A stretch of 64,000 nt of DNA from Fragilaria radians (GCA_900642245.1 CAAAJI010000003.1:167647-231646); one strand, 5' to 3'; shown: positions 21,603 through 32,583, counted from the stretch's first letter. The notes: generated by a model from the letters alone, not told the origin. Made by a program: numbers and translations.

Positions 21603-23098
21603 TTCCCAGGAGATGATGAACAACGGCAATCGACTTTGGTTGCTAATCGTATGAGTGAACCAATGACATGTAAATTACCACAATCCTTAAACATGTTGAC
21701 TTCAATTCAACAGTTCCAACTGGAACCTGCCCCCCCCTCCCCGTCCCCCTCCGGTATTTTAGTTCATACCCATTTTAGTGATAATTTCTTCTAATCAAGC
21801 CAATAGGTAAGAATACAAATCCTCAGGCTAAAAGGGAATGATATGTGTCTGGCAGTACTCCAACATCTGCTGCTTCTTCCAGCTACCTTTTGGGGTCCTA
21901 TTGGATAGAGACTTGTTTTTTGGTATTATTGTTGAAAATTAGAGCATTTTCACAGCTTGATCCGGTAGAGCAGTTATGAATTCTCCTTCTAATAAGCGAA
22001 GTAGTGAGTACCAAACATCCCATGATAGCAGAAGATTTAATCTTACAGCAATGTTTTGGTAAATTTCTAAGAAAATGGAAATGCATTCACTTCCTTCATA
22101 ATCTCTATGCCTTGGGCTTGTGTGAGCTTTTTTGACAAGTGATTCCATGATTTTGAATGCTTGAACTCGCTTGATTAAACTTATATTTTATATTGTCAAA
22201 CAAATGATTCTGGATCAAATCTATCTTTATAAACTGGGCGCTTTGAAATTTGTTGAGCATCACCATTCAAGCTTCCATAAATGTTTTCCAAGCTACCTTT
22301 TTTGCGTCCCTACCATCGTGTAGTGCTTTCACACTTTGCAACGGTCTAGATAGATAAGCTGTGATAACTTAGTCTATTTTTGAATTCGCTGAGTATTCAT
22401 GAGAGCAGGCAATGATCTTATCAAGGAGCTTACTCCAAATATTCAGGCTCATCTCTTGTTGACCATTCAGTAGGAGAGTTGGACTCACTGAACTGATTTT
22501 CCATATTAGATTGTGAAACATTGAAGGAAACGAAAGAATTAAAATGATTTCAATCATCCTATTTAGAATAAAATTATGGACCAGCTGTATAAATCATTTC
22601 AAGACAGTTTAAATTTGAGCTTTAGATTATGCAATTAGGTTACTACAGAAACCGACTTTTTAAATCTTACCTTAGTTCATTCAGTATTTAAGTCATTCAT
22701 ATTTGAATGTTTTTCGAGCAAACTTCATTAAACCTCTAGTAACAGTGTTTTTCTTGACATAACTATAAAGAATATAGGTTTCAACTGGAACTATTTCATA
22801 CTAATTGATGCAAATATGTATTTTTAGTTTTGAAATGGGAAATCGTGGCAACGAGGATGTTAAGTGTGAGAAGTTCCATAATGTAGATGACAGACCTCGT
22901 ATGAAAACGTAGGATATGCCAAAAACACAAATCTGTTTTCCGTTGTGGTGACATTCTCGTAACGGTATGACTGGTGGAATTGAAACACGAGTAGGAATAT
23001 ACCATAATTATTTCACAACGAGGGACTTTTCCACTTTTCATTTTTCGTGACGGTCTGTATTAGGACGTGCGTTTTCTCAGGTGGCACAAATTATCGTC
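21603..23098. promoter_or_regulatory. Divergent intergenic region of paralog B and the Hint-peptidase
   Basis: A 1.5-kb region between two divergently transcribed genes, so it should hold both promoters. The only structure I see is the C-rich tract at 21730-21752. No convincing coding sequence is present. Confidence 0.4.
21730..21752 (-). other. Candidate G-quadruplex tract upstream of paralog B
   Basis: The plus strand has C-tracts of 8, 4, 5 and 2 bases separated by one or two bases. On the minus (coding) strand of paralog B this gives G-runs that could form a quadruplex, using the 8-run as two tracts. It lies about 130 bases before the ATG at 21602. Seen in sequence; function is inference. 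Confidence 0.35.
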
Positions 23099-26000
23099 AT
23101 GAAGATCCCAGCCTTTCTGACGCTGTTCATAACATTGCTTGTTGGTCGGGTCGTTGAATCTAAGCTTTCAACATTAGATTTGAGCATTAATGATGATCTA
23201 AATTATCCTCGAAGTTCAGAGATTAGAATCGATGGCATCGAAACAGATCTGGAACGGTCATTACAGAGCACGATACCTGTAACCATTTATATAAAAACAG
23301 ACCTAGATCCTGGTGCTACCTTTTGGACTCTTCGTCGAACGAGTACCGGTGATATTGTAGATTCGAGACCAGCTGGGTTTTACCTTGTACCTTTTGAAGT
23401 TTCAGCTCATGAAGTCAACCTTATTGTCGGCGTTGATTATCAGTTTACTATATTTGATGACAGGAACATTGGCTTTCGAGGGTACTTTGAAATTGTCACC
23501 GGCCGAACAAATATCTTCAAATACCCAAAAGAGAATATTCTAGTCAAAAGGTATGGATTTTCAGGACCTGAATTTTCGTCTCGATTTTTGGCACGACTCC
23601 CAAAGAGTTGGGTGCCGACTCCCACAGCTCCTCCGTCTGTTCCAACTCCTGCTCCTACTGGTTGCGCAGAAGAGATCAACTACAATGTCAAGCAAAATGC
23701 TTTTAAGAAAAATCCTTTATTTACTACAGCACTCGAAGTTCTCGGAGAGTCCGAGGCAATATGTAATTCACACACAACCTACAAGGATTGCACTAATGAA
23801 AGTCGCGAGGACTGTCAATGGATTTTTCTCACACAAGGCTACCGTAATGGAAAATGTCGCGTTGATCCAATCGCCAAATGTTTGGAAAGAGGTGATTGTG
23901 TATGCTACACGGAAGACTTTCAAGGTGGAACCAGTGATGGGATTTTGTTTCATGCCCCAATTTCTGTCACTGCGCGAGACATTTCTGTAAACTCGGGTGA
24001 CGTTGTTTACAGCGAAAGTTATGAATTTCCTGCAGTTCAAAATTCGAAGCATCCTCAGGATGATACATTCTTCATCTCCAAGGTTGATTTTACAGGACGT
24101 CAAATTCGCTACATCTTTGAAGCAAACAATCCAATTAAGCTTGAATCATCACGGACATTTTTCTTCAAACTTCATTATCTGTACACAGATTTACCAATGG
24201 TAGGGACAATATTTCAGGGCCTTGGTTTGAATGTGGCAATCAACACTGCCAGCAGCACTCAAATCATAAACATTAATGGTTGCCCTTACAAGTTACCTAA
24301 AAGTCTCCGAGTTTGGACTTGCTCTCAAATTGCGATAACTCCCAATACTCTTTATGTCGCTGGAGAGCCGATACCTCGTACTTTTGAGCTTGAGACCACT
24401 TCACCAACTGTCGAAGGAGACATACTTATCATCGGCTCGTTCTCAGGAGAATTATTTGATTTTCGAGTTTATTCCGGCGAGTCTTCCCGAAGTCAAGTGT
24501 ACGAAGTAGGAGCACGTTGCGCAGGTCCGAATGATCCCGCCACTATTAAAAAATTGGAGGATATTGAAACACATTTCTTGGTGAACTCTTGTTCATCTAT
24601 TAATCCTGAATTGTGGGGCAAAGTACCGGCTGATGGGATTCAAACCTATGGAAGTAGTGCTTTTGCTACACTATGGGTAGCTCCGGAGAAAAATCCCACG
24701 GATGAAAATGAGTATTTGAATATTCCTGAGGGATTCTTTGATGAACAATACTTTTTCCAAAGTTCAAAGTTACAGTCCTATCAGTGGGAACGCCATTATT
24801 TCGAGAATGACATGATTGCATTCGTCCTTGAGCCGTATCGATACTTCACTAGAGATGAGACTCTTGATTACTCTGCAAAGACTTTTAACAATCCATGTAG
24901 GTACATACATCATCACAACAACTATTGGGAATTCCCACTGTATGACCCAGGTGTGGTGCCAAAATGGACCGTCGAGTCCTACGTTGGCTACGTCGGAGGA
25001 AGTTCGGACGTTGTATTTGATCTTGACATGTTATATCGAAATGGAAACACTGGTTACTATGGATACGGGTTTTTCACCCATGAAGCCTTTCATGAATTCC
25101 ATGCCACCCTCATTACCACGTATGATGCACAATCAAGCGGTTGGCTTCAAGAAAGCAGTGCAGAATCTGCACCCGCGTTGTTGTTTCCAGGTCGTAGTCG
25201 CATTTTGGCCTCCGTTGCACTGGCGCCTGCGTGGCCTTTAGGGTTTCCACAAACGGATTACAATGACGGGCAAAACGAAGTGGTCGCAAGAAACCCTCAT
25301 ATTTTCCAACCCCAACTAAGCTTGGCCGATCGTGTTCGAGGTGGGCATTACTATGGTACTTGGGTTTTGTGGTGGTTTTTGTCTCAACAAGCTGGCTTAC
25401 CCCACCTTCTCGGACAGATGTTTAGCATTGATCGAACCATTCAAGCTTTCTGGCATGGGAAGCTTTTCGTTATTCGACTTCTCCTACATGCCAATGATAT
25501 TGATCTTGGTGATGCTTGGATGATCTATGTTGCACACGCACGAACGTGGGATTTTAGAAATGGAGAACTTTTAAGAGACAATGAAAGAATCGACTTTGAA
25601 GAATTAAGGAAGGATGGAACCATTCCACCAACGACCACTCTCGAAGGGCGCAAAACTCACGCGCGAATCAGTGCAACACGAGGAACCAAGGGACTATTAA
25701 TCGCAGGTCCAAAAATTTTCAGACCAACTCCTTTCTCTTGGAATTGCCTTACTTCAACTAATATTGCTCCTGGAAAGGTGATAGGAATAACTCTGCGTTG
25801 GAATGAAGGTATGGGCTTTGATCCCAATGTGAGCTTACCCTCAATTATCGACCAGCACAAGGGTTGTGATGACGATGTTCGCTTTTTCTCCGGAATGGTT
25901 GTACTTTTCAATTCCAAAACTAAGGAACGTCGATATTGGAAGCTCAAAGGGAAGAAGCCTCCAACATTGTACATCGAAACGGGATCCAGTGGTCCTGTAA

Positions 26001-27067
26001 CAATGCACATATTAGTCATGCCAACACCGCCAGTTGACTATGCAGGAGGGCGCAGTACGGCAATCGACAAGCAAATTAGCCCGCTTCCTATCTATACTTA
26101 CAAGTACAAAGTAGATATTCTGAGCACTGTTCCCAGCAAGCAGACAATTTCCAATCCTGCTGGAAAGTCTTTTGGGATCGTTGAATTTGACAGCAGCCTC
26201 GCAAAAGGCTGGTTTACGTCAAAGTGTTCGTGTCTTGACGATCCAGAAAATCCAGACTCGGGATCTGTATGTATAGACCCCAAGTTCACAACTAAATCTT
26301 CTAGCTGGTTGACTTGCTTTTCCGGCATGTCAAGGATCACGGTAGAAGGTAAAGGAAAGATGACCATGGACGATTTAAAAATGGGAGATCGCGTCTTAGT
26401 TGACAATACAGGTAAATACGAGGAAGTCTTCAGCTTCGGGCACTATGATCCATCTAGAATCGGTGAATATCTGTTGATTCAACCTTTCAATCTGGAAATT
26501 TCTAAAGATCATATGATCTTTGTTGACGGAGGATCTGCGGTTCCTGCTTCAAGTTTAAAGATTGGAGATCAACTGGAGTTTGGAGAACGTATTACATCCA
26601 TCAAACATATTACGAGAAAAGGTGCATATGCGCCATTTACTAAGTCTGGGTCCATAGTGGTAAACGGAGTCCGTGCATCCACATACATTTCATTTCAAAC
26701 GTCCAACACATTACTGGTTGGAGGCTTTGCAACTCCCTTTACGTTTCAATGGCTGTCTCATGCATTTCATGCTCCACATCGTATCTGGTGTATACATTTT
26801 GGTGCAACTAGTTGTAAGAAGGAGACATACAATCAGAGTGGTTTGTCTCCCTGGGTAGAATCTCCCTTTCACATTGCTAGTTGGCTGCTGAGGCAACCTC
26901 CATGGATCTTGGCAATTTTGATCATTCCTCTTATATGCATCTTGTGCTGCTTCACAATTACGGAATTCATCATTTTGTATTGGAAGCTTGCTATTCTCAT
27001 TTCATTCATTATGATAATGATGAGAAATCACTCTCTCACAGTATGCATGAAGGGCAGGACGAAGTAG
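23099..27067 (+). CDS. Secreted HEXXH metallopeptidase-like protein with C-terminal Hint (hog) domain
   Basis: A 1322-residue single-exon protein. The frame opens with a GTG at 23081; the ATG at 23099 starts a clear signal peptide (1-21). Order: a beta-sandwich-like domain (about 60-135), a Pro/Thr linker (172-187), a Cys-rich stretch (CxxHTTYKDC, about 220-260), a large middle region, HEAFH (661-665) with E685 twenty residues after the second His (gluzincin spacing, then GWLQESSAES and HYYGTWVLWWFLS, as in DUF6055-like peptidase families), a beta region, and a Hint domain from C1073 (CFSGMSRITVE) with DDLKMGDRV, SKDH (S1135, H1138) and GSIVVNGVRASTY. C-terminal to Hint: HAFHAPHR, a Cys motif and hydrophobic segments (about 1269-1308). 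No C-terminal Asn-Cys is present, so it is hog-type rather than an intein. The expected cut is just before C1073. Poly(A) signals at 27163 and 27175. Confidence 0.85.
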   Translation: MKIPAFLTLFITLLVGRVVESKLSTLDLSINDDLNYPRSSEIRIDGIETDLERSLQSTIPVTIYIKTDLDPGATFWTLRRTSTGDIVDSRPAGFYLVPFEVSAHEVNLIVGVDYQFTIFDDRNIGFRGYFEIVTGRTNIFKYPKENILVKRYGFSGPEFSSRFLARLPKSWVPTPTAPPSVPTPAPTGCAEEINYNVKQNAFKKNPLFTTALEVLGESEAICNSHTTYKDCTNESREDCQWIFLTQGYRNGKCRVDPIAKCLERGDCVCYTEDFQGGTSDGILFHAPISVTARDISVNSGDVVYSESYEFPAVQNSKHPQDDTFFISKVDFTGRQIRYIFEANNPIKLESSRTFFFKLHYLYTDLPMVGTIFQGLGLNVAINTASSTQIININGCPYKLPKSLRVWTCSQIAITPNTLYVAGEPIPRTFELETTSPTVEGDILIIGSFSGELFDFRVYSGESSRSQVYEVGARCAGPNDPATIKKLEDIETHFLVNSCSSINPELWGKVPADGIQTYGSSAFATLWVAPEKNPTDENEYLNIPEGFFDEQYFFQSSKLQSYQWERHYFENDMIAFVLEPYRYFTRDETLDYSAKTFNNPCRYIHHHNNYWEFPLYDPGVVPKWTVESYVGYVGGSSDVVFDLDMLYRNGNTGYYGYGFFTHEAFHEFHATLITTYDAQSSGWLQESSAESAPALLFPGRSRILASVALAPAWPLGFPQTDYNDGQNEVVARNPHIFQPQLSLADRVRGGHYYGTWVLWWFLSQQAGLPHLLGQMFSIDRTIQAFWHGKLFVIRLLLHANDIDLGDAWMIYVAHARTWDFRNGELLRDNERIDFEELRKDGTIPPTTTLEGRKTHARISATRGTKGLLIAGPKIFRPTPFSWNCLTSTNIAPGKVIGITLRWNEGMGFDPNVSLPSIIDQHKGCDDDVRFFSGMVVLFNSKTKERRYWKLKGKKPPTLYIETGSSGPVTMHILVMPTPPVDYAGGRSTAIDKQISPLPIYTYKYKVDILSTVPSKQTISNPAGKSFGIVEFDSSLAKGWFTSKCSCLDDPENPDSGSVCIDPKFTTKSSSWLTCFSGMSRITVEGKGKMTMDDLKMGDRVLVDNTGKYEEVFSFGHYDPSRIGEYLLIQPFNLEISKDHMIFVDGGSAVPASSLKIGDQLEFGERITSIKHITRKGAYAPFTKSGSIVVNGVRASTYISFQTSNTLLVGGFATPFTFQWLSHAFHAPHRIWCIHFGATSCKKETYNQSGLSPWVESPFHIASWLLRQPPWILAILIIPLICILCCFTITEFIILYWKLAILISFIMIMMRNHSLTVCMKGRTK

Positions 27068-27413
27068 TGTCTTTATGTGAAACCGTAGCCTGTGCATATT
27101 GACATTGCATGGTAGCGTCAAATTCAAATACCTACAATAATGTTACACTCTCCAGCAGTACAAATAAAGGCTGAAATAAAACATTAAATTATCCAAAGTT
27201 CTGCCATCCATCAATGGAACTTGATTATTTATTGCATTGTTTTCATTTTAATTTCCAATTAGTAATAAAGAAGAAAAAAAGTTGATACTACGATTTGGCA
27301 GATATGCAAACTCCTTTTGGGGTTTCTGTGAAAAAAATCGTAGAATGACTTTCAAATATCCCTAAAGTTGAAAATCACCTTAACTTAGATGTTCATTTTT
27401 ATCGTTTAAGATA
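27068..27413. other. Short intergenic region before paralog C
   Basis: Contains two AATAAA sequences (27163-27168, 27175-27180) about 100 bases after the Hint-peptidase stop, and the promoter of paralog C in the remaining 230 bases. Nothing else was seen. Confidence 0.5.
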
Positions 27414-29414
27414 ATGATGAAGCGCCGTTCCCCCGTCGCAACACCTCTGCCAGCAGCTGAGCGAAAAGGCTCCACTTCGAAGGCCTCGTCTATTTTGAAT
27501 GCTCATAAGCCTCTTCCTCTGTCTGAGCTTTTTTCTGGAACAGAAGAAGAGGTTCATAGTTCCTCGGAAGATCCAAAGAAGAAGCGGCTACAATCGTTGC
27601 GACTGGCAGCGATTATGTTTGCATTATGTCTAGTGTTATCTGTTGTATTAGCGATGCAACGCATGAAGGGACCGTCAACTACTTGGATGACGCATCCTCA
27701 ACTAAACGACCTTCTATCGAAAACTCCCAAGACAAAGGATAATCGTTATACAGTATTCGTAACACATTCCAACGGAGTTGAAACAACATCAGTCTATGGA
27801 CAAAGCGACAGATCTCCAATGGAGGCTTTGCGGCGAGCATATAACAAGATACGGGTTAGAAAGGATGACACCAACTACTTTATTAAAGTTGATGCTGTAA
27901 CAAGTGTGGAAACCGTTTCTAAATTCAAATACACCGAGGAATCAATCCCTCCCCTTGCTGGCTTTGCCATTGGGGATTGGAGTTCCCTAGTCTTTCTACG
28001 TGAAAAGGTTGTAGGTTCTTCGTTGATAGATAAGGATGGTCGCCTAAGATGGGATCATATTGGAAAATTGTGGGCTAGTCTTCCAGGAATTAAGCACTGG
28101 CCCAAGGAAATTAATTATGACGACATGACTGTTAGTTTGGATTTTATTCAAACTCAGGCTTTCTTTTTCGATGGAGCAGAGTCGTATCCATTGGTTAAGG
28201 GACGGCGAGTACTCTCCTTACATGATCTTACACCTAGATATTTACGAGAAAGTGCGAATATGGCAGGGGATTACCTGGCACGCCAGACCCATGAGGATGG
28301 TAAAATGGTGTATGTCTATCAACCTCGCTCAGATACAGAATCGGATGATGAAGAGTATAGCTTAACCAGACATGCCGGAACAGCTTATGCAATGGCACTA
28401 TTATACAGAACGTATAAAAATCCAGAACTATTGAAAGCAACACAAGCAGCGTTGGATTATATTGTCGATGTGAAAATAACAGACTGTCCGTTGGCCTATG
28501 AGGAAGGCGAAACTGCAAAATGTGTCATCGATGAAATATATCACGGACATAAGTGGACACAGCTTGGGGTCAATTCGTTGGCACTGTTGGCTATGGCGGA
28601 GTACATGGAATCTACAAAGGATACAGCACGATATTGGCAGATATCTCAGGACCTAACCAAATGGATCTCTGGTACTCAGCATGAAGATGGATCATTTGTT
28701 CAAGCGCAAGATATAGAAAATAACGAATTGGATGAAGACTCTTATGTGCGGTACTTTCCCGGAGAAGCTGCATTTGCTGTTGCGCGTCTCTACAATGTGG
28801 CATCGGCAATGAAATTGAAAGTTTCAGAGTCTTGGAAGGATGTGGCTGCAAGAGCTATGGATTACATTGTTACTCGAGAATCGAAGGTCGAAGATGATAA
28901 GTTTGCAAATGATCATTGGATGATGTACGCCTTAGCAGAAATGTCACCCTGGCACTGGACAAAGGATATGTTGAAATTCGCTCTTCGAACTGGAAGATTG
29001 GCTCAGGAGCGTCAAATCCGTCACCATGACGATGAGTTGGATCAAGAGCGAAATGGTGTGTATACACGTCCTGGTATTGAAGGAGAAGATACTCAATCCT
29101 TGAACAGTTGCGCCACGGCCACCAAGTCCGAGGGACTGTGTGCAGTGTATCCTGTTATCCAGCAACGTGCTCCAGATTCCGCTAAAATGTTTTTAGATTC
29201 TGTCAAGTGGGGTATACGTTATCAACTAGGAACTCAAATGCGACCTGAGCAAAGCATTTACATGAAGAAACCCTGGAGAGTTATGGGAGCGATGGGGAAG
29301 AACCTATTTGATCCAACGGCTCGGAATGATTACTCTCAACACAATTTGAGTTCTTTCCTATGCCTTGCTCGAGCATTGGAAATTGATAGGGGAGATTCAG
29401 TCATGACAGCGTAG
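27414..29414 (+). CDS. Type II membrane toroid-domain protein, paralog C
   Basis: A 666-residue paralog of A, B and D, starting MMKRRSP; the Met at 27417 could equally be used. The tail is basic, then Ser/Glu-rich; the membrane segment is at about 63-81. The N-terminal domain begins YTVFVTHSNG and the helical domain has FIQTQAFFFD, PRSDTE, TRHAGTAYAMA (R319), LGVNSLALLAMAEY, EDGSFVQ, YVRYFPGEAAFAVARLY, NDHWMMYALAEM, ATATKSEGLCAV and RNDYSQHNLSSFLC. All four motifs lost in B are present. The short N-terminal domain resembles an AMMECR1-like fold only weakly (VFVT start, then a strand with KVDAVTS). Probably ER or Golgi lumenal enzyme; reaction unknown. It lies 346 bases downstream of the Hint-peptidase on the same strand. 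Confidence 0.8.
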   Translation: MMKRRSPVATPLPAAERKGSTSKASSILNAHKPLPLSELFSGTEEEVHSSSEDPKKKRLQSLRLAAIMFALCLVLSVVLAMQRMKGPSTTWMTHPQLNDLLSKTPKTKDNRYTVFVTHSNGVETTSVYGQSDRSPMEALRRAYNKIRVRKDDTNYFIKVDAVTSVETVSKFKYTEESIPPLAGFAIGDWSSLVFLREKVVGSSLIDKDGRLRWDHIGKLWASLPGIKHWPKEINYDDMTVSLDFIQTQAFFFDGAESYPLVKGRRVLSLHDLTPRYLRESANMAGDYLARQTHEDGKMVYVYQPRSDTESDDEEYSLTRHAGTAYAMALLYRTYKNPELLKATQAALDYIVDVKITDCPLAYEEGETAKCVIDEIYHGHKWTQLGVNSLALLAMAEYMESTKDTARYWQISQDLTKWISGTQHEDGSFVQAQDIENNELDEDSYVRYFPGEAAFAVARLYNVASAMKLKVSESWKDVAARAMDYIVTRESKVEDDKFANDHWMMYALAEMSPWHWTKDMLKFALRTGRLAQERQIRHHDDELDQERNGVYTRPGIEGEDTQSLNSCATATKSEGLCAVYPVIQQRAPDSAKMFLDSVKWGIRYQLGTQMRPEQSIYMKKPWRVMGAMGKNLFDPTARNDYSQHNLSSFLCLARALEIDRGDSVMTA

Positions 29415-30966
29415 CTCCCTTTTGAAATTCTTCAAGGTGTATTTATCATTTGATTGAAAGTCAAAGAGATTGGAATTGTTATTGATTAAGATAATCATGG
29501 AATCCGTAATCCATAACTTAAAATAGCTTTTCTTGAGACTCTTTGGCTTTACTTGTTGCACACGGAGAAAATGCGAAGAAAAAGTCAAGAAAAAAACCCT
29601 TAATCGTATGAGTCGACGCTTTGGAATATATGTATTTTAACGCAAAACATATAACTTAACTAAGAGTTCAAATTAGAATTAATATTTTTGTAGAAAGCCT
29701 AACACGTAAAGGAATTGTGAAAACAAAACTCCAAGGAAGAATCAAATAAAAACAAGGGAACAAAGAATGAAAAGGTGCAAAAGAACTTTACTTCCATTCA
29801 TTAGAAACAAATGTAAAGTCATAATTTTACATCATCTCCCCTCAACTTAGGGCACAGAATATGGATTTTGTTGCAATTGGATGCTTCCTTCTAAGAGTAA
29901 AGATCAAGCCAGGCATTCCTTCTCTCAAGACTTTCATTGGAGGGAAATGAGAAAGTAATCCTCATGCAATTCTTTTTATCACCCAAGACCTTTCCACTGT
30001 TGAAGATGGCAATTCATTTTTAGCGGAACAAAAGTGTATAGACAAAGGCTGATCTGTAAATTCAAAGGTACAAATCAAATTTGGAATGGTCATCTCTTTG
30101 TTCCAAAACTAGAACATCAGTTTCGATACCTAAGGAGCATGGAGAAGGAGTGAAAAATTCGACCTCGGACAATCAAATTTTTGTAGCTCTTCATCTCAAT
30201 GACTCTTTGCTTAAAACCAGCGTATAGTTTATTTTGACAAGACTTTAATGTTGCCATTGCAGGTCCATGATATAGAAATTCTCCCTTGATTTTGAAATTT
30301 GGATTTGAACTTCTCAGCATTACTCACCGTGATATCAAACACCTTGTTGTCAGCCCAGTGAAGTTTAATGGTAGGTAAACATGGTAGCACAGACGCAAAA
30401 CAGTATACTTTTCAACTCCTAAAAATGTATTTGCTTTGTCGAGTGCAGCGAATAAACAAAATTGCAATCCATGAATGGTGGCCCATTTTTCATCCGTTAG
30501 ATATAGAAATATTGTTTTGAGCTTTGGAATATCTGCATTTTCAGAATTTTCCTCAACATTAAGTATGTTGAATTCAATCTAGTTCTGGCATCAAGATGTA
30601 CAGAAAAAACTTGCACAACTTGCGGCTGAGGCTTCATTTTATCCAATAACTCCTTGCACTTTATTGATTGCTTCAAAAATTAGTGGCTTGATTGATACCC
30701 CCAAACGCTCTAGTCTAACTGGCAATGCTATCTAGAAACAGGTATTTATTCGCAATAACTGGAAAGCTGTCAAGCCTTCTGTTGAACGACTTGGAAAGAT
30801 GCTTAAATGGTATTAAGTGATTAGATATACTTTCCGTTAGTAGGAAAAAGATACTACTACTAGGCTGGACTGCACACCTGACACCCTGTGCGAATGCAAT
30901 AACGCATATCCTTAATTCTAGAATTTCCAAACTTGGTTTACTTGGGAAGACACACATAAATCCGTG
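29415..30966. other. Intergenic, no supported gene
   Basis: About 1.55 kb of AT-rich sequence. Minus-strand frames at 30117-30320 and 30715-30957 show no family resemblance. The open frame of the following LRR gene extends to a GTG at 30964. Confidence 0.5.
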
Positions 30967-32583
30967 ATGACTTTATCTTTGCGTTTTCTTGTTCTTGTCT
31001 CTTTCTATTTGATCTTTGGGAATAGCTCTCCCAATGATGTTAGGAATGCTGAGAATACAGATGAAGAGATTGCTTCAATTTCTTGTCCTTCTTGTTGGAA
31101 ACCACAAACTAGAGGTCGAGGATTACAAAATCCTTCTCGTCGTCCCACTCCGCGATCGTCGTCACTACAAGTAATTTGTAATTTCTTTCAACAGTCTTCT
31201 CTTAGTGCCTGTCGATCCATGGCATCAGCTGATTACATCTCGCCTCTCTCTTCGACAATACCTACTGAACTTGGACTATTAACGCAATTGACTCGCCTAA
31301 CGTTTTTTAGTAGTCCAATTCAAGGTTCCATTCCCTCGACGATTGGACAACTAAACAATCTCACTTTTCTAAACTTTTACAACCTTCCAGCTATAAAAGG
31401 TATCATACCCACCACAATTGGGAGGTTGACTCGATTAACGACCCTCGGATGGACGGATTGTAAAAATATCACTGGTTCAATCCCATCCGAGATTGGAAGG
31501 TTGACACAACTTCAATATTGGACATTGAAAGGAAGTTCAGTTCGAGGGACTATTCCAACTACGATTGGAAACATGAGAAAACTCTTAACTTTGGAGTTGA
31601 CTGAGAATCGAATTGCTGGACCCATTCCAAAGTCCATCGGTAAATTGAACATATATCAATTGATGCTTCGTAACAATCAGTTATCTGGACCCATCCCATC
31701 CTCCATTGGTTCAATATCGAGCCTCATGTCTTGTGATCTTAGTTTCAATCTTTTAAAAGGGAAGATACCATCGACAATAGCAAAACTTACAAACCTCAGA
31801 ACGTTGTATTTAGATAAAAATCGCCTCAGCGGAGTGATTCCGACTGTGTTGTCGTCATTGCCCAATCTTGAAGAATTTCAAATCTCCCAAAATTTATTCG
31901 CTCAGACTTTTCCCAGCGCAATTCTTCAAATTAAAACTTTGAGACGATTGGATCTATCGAATAATTCATTATTGGGAATCATCCCTCCTGGAATATCATC
32001 CTTATCTGCCATGTACTATTTTGACATATCTAAAAATCGTTTCACGGGCACGCTTCCATCTGAAATTCTAAAACTTACTTCTTTATCTTCTATTTACATT
32101 TCTCGGAACTTAATTACAGGACCTCTCTTCAATGGAGTGATCGACTTGCCTTATTTGAATGACTTTGACGCGTCAGAAAATCAATTCATAGGAAAACTCC
32201 CAACTGGAATTGGAAGCATTCTTTCTTTAAACTTGGGAGACAATAAGTTCACAGGAACCCTTCCGCCATCTTTATTCCAATCAAGTAGGCTATCGTCACT
32301 GAGGTTATTCAAGAACAAGCTTACTGGAACAATTCCTTGGTTTGATTCATTGACAAGTATTTCTGAGTTGGACTTATCCAACAACGGCCTCACGGGTATT
32401 TTCTCCAACAACTTTGCCAGCCTATTTTATTTGCGCAGAATTTCATTATTCGGGAATAATTTGATTGGCGTCTTCCCCCCAGCATTTTGTGAAAGGACTG
32501 ATTTGGAATGGAATGTTTTTAGAATTGATTGTGAGAAGCTAAAATGTGAATGTTGTCAAAGTGAAAGTGGGACAACTTGTTGA
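30967..32583 (+). CDS. Secreted plant-type leucine-rich-repeat protein
   Basis: A 538-residue protein; the frame opens with a GTG at 30964, but ATG at 30967 starts a signal peptide (about 1-20). Cys-capped N-terminal region, then about 15 LRRs of the plant type, LxxLxLxxNxLxGxIPxxIxxL (for example SGPIPSSIGS and TGSIPSEIGR), and a C-terminal Cys cap with five cysteines. No membrane segment, kinase domain or GPI-type tail is visible, so it is probably secreted or wall-bound. LRR proteins of this type in plants and stramenopiles act in extracellular ligand or carbohydrate binding; the ligand is not known here. It lies between toroid paralogs C and D. Confidence 0.85.
   Translation: MTLSLRFLVLVSFYLIFGNSSPNDVRNAENTDEEIASISCPSCWKPQTRGRGLQNPSRRPTPRSSSLQVICNFFQQSSLSACRSMASADYISPLSSTIPTELGLLTQLTRLTFFSSPIQGSIPSTIGQLNNLTFLNFYNLPAIKGIIPTTIGRLTRLTTLGWTDCKNITGSIPSEIGRLTQLQYWTLKGSSVRGTIPTTIGNMRKLLTLELTENRIAGPIPKSIGKLNIYQLMLRNNQLSGPIPSSIGSISSLMSCDLSFNLLKGKIPSTIAKLTNLRTLYLDKNRLSGVIPTVLSSLPNLEEFQISQNLFAQTFPSAILQIKTLRRLDLSNNSLLGIIPPGISSLSAMYYFDISKNRFTGTLPSEILKLTSLSSIYISRNLITGPLFNGVIDLPYLNDFDASENQFIGKLPTGIGSILSLNLGDNKFTGTLPPSLFQSSRLSSLRLFKNKLTGTIPWFDSLTSISELDLSNNGLTGIFSNNFASLFYLRRISLFGNNLIGVFPPAFCERTDLEWNVFRIDCEKLKCECCQSESGTTC

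Noticed and set aside
26315..26760. Hint domain considered as an intein.
   Set aside because: No C-terminal His-Asn/Cys splice junction or downstream extein; membrane segments follow instead.
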